Shown: piece after piece, positions 6,515-6,569 of the stretch
Position numbering within the stretch: the first letter of the stretch is position 1
How the letters are laid out: each line of letters opens with the position of its first letter
Source of the DNA: an uncultured Macromonas sp.
GTDB lineage: Bacteria; Pseudomonadota; Gammaproteobacteria; Burkholderiales; Burkholderiaceae
Length of the DNA stretch: 6,569 nt
Direction of reading: 5' to 3'
NCBI GenBank assembly: GCA_946481585.1
Contig: CAMLOF010000168.1
Coordinates: 1 to 6,569 of the forward strand
Position numbers and translations under genes: made by a program
The notes under the pieces: model-generated
Databases searched by the model: none
Told to the model about the DNA's origin: nothing
Seen by the model: the letters and a program-made list of their open reading frames with translations, nothing else

Positions 6515-6569
6515 TGGTGGGTGATACATGGATCGAACATGTGACCCCTGCCGTGTGAAGGCAGTGCTC
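6515..6569 (-). tRNA. tRNA-Val (anticodon CAC), second tandem copy, cut by window end
   Basis: The 55 bases visible, from the encoded CCA (6515-6517) back to the D arm, are identical to the same part of the neighbouring tRNA-Val gene. The 5' 20 bases lie outside the window. A 10-bp spacer (6505-6514) separates the two copies, so they are very likely co-transcribed and processed from one precursor, this copy first. Whether more copies follow cannot be seen. Confidence 0.9.

Noticed and set aside
6430..6569. 55-bp direct repeat as CRISPR or mobile-element ends
   Set aside because: The repeated unit folds as a complete tRNA-Val with encoded CCA; the repetition is explained by tandem tRNA genes.

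Overview
The window looks like a stretch of conserved chromosome from a GC-rich betaproteobacterium. Comamonadaceae or another Burkholderiales family is my best guess, inferred from overall base composition, the style of the protein sequences and the tRNA-Val(CAC) sequence; no single marker proves it. The gene order is compact and there is no sign of a prophage, insertion sequence, CRISPR array or defence island. I did not find a convincing new biological system.

Layout, left to right. (1) Positions 1-900, + strand: the 3' part of a gene for a cyclic-di-GMP phosphodiesterase of the HD-GYP class, with the end of a GAF-like sensor domain in front; its 5' end lies outside the window. (2) 879-2225, - strand: an HI0933/BaiN-like FAD flavoprotein of the PP_4765 (TIGR03862) type, convergent with gene 1 and overlapping its last 22 bases. 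(3) 2226-2329: a 104-bp divergent intergenic region with an exact 11-bp tandem repeat. (4) 2330-5038, + strand: a complete P2-like cation-transporting P-type ATPase of 902 residues, closest in motif pattern to the Mna/PMA1/CtpF group; most of the acidic ion-binding residues known from the calcium pump SERCA are replaced. (5) 5056-5766, - strand: an exported protein of unknown function with a twin-arginine-like signal and a cysteine near the cleavage site, convergent with the ATPase gene at 17 bp distance. (6) 5767-5969: a 203-bp divergent intergenic region with a 10-bp palindrome and a possible -10 element. (7) 5970-6389, + strand: a small periplasmic mono-haem cytochrome c. (8) 6392-6425: a strong, symmetrical stem-loop with A and T tracts that can terminate transcription from both sides. 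(9) 6430-6504 and 6515 to the window end, - strand: two tandem copies of tRNA-Val(CAC), identical over the overlap and separated by 10 bp.

The protein genes do not form one pathway. They are single-gene units in alternating orientation (+, -, +, -, +), so co-function should not be inferred from proximity. The most noteworthy items are the altered ion site of the ATPase, the tandem repeat in its upstream region, and the very tight arrangement in which the cytochrome gene and the tRNA array share one bidirectional terminator.
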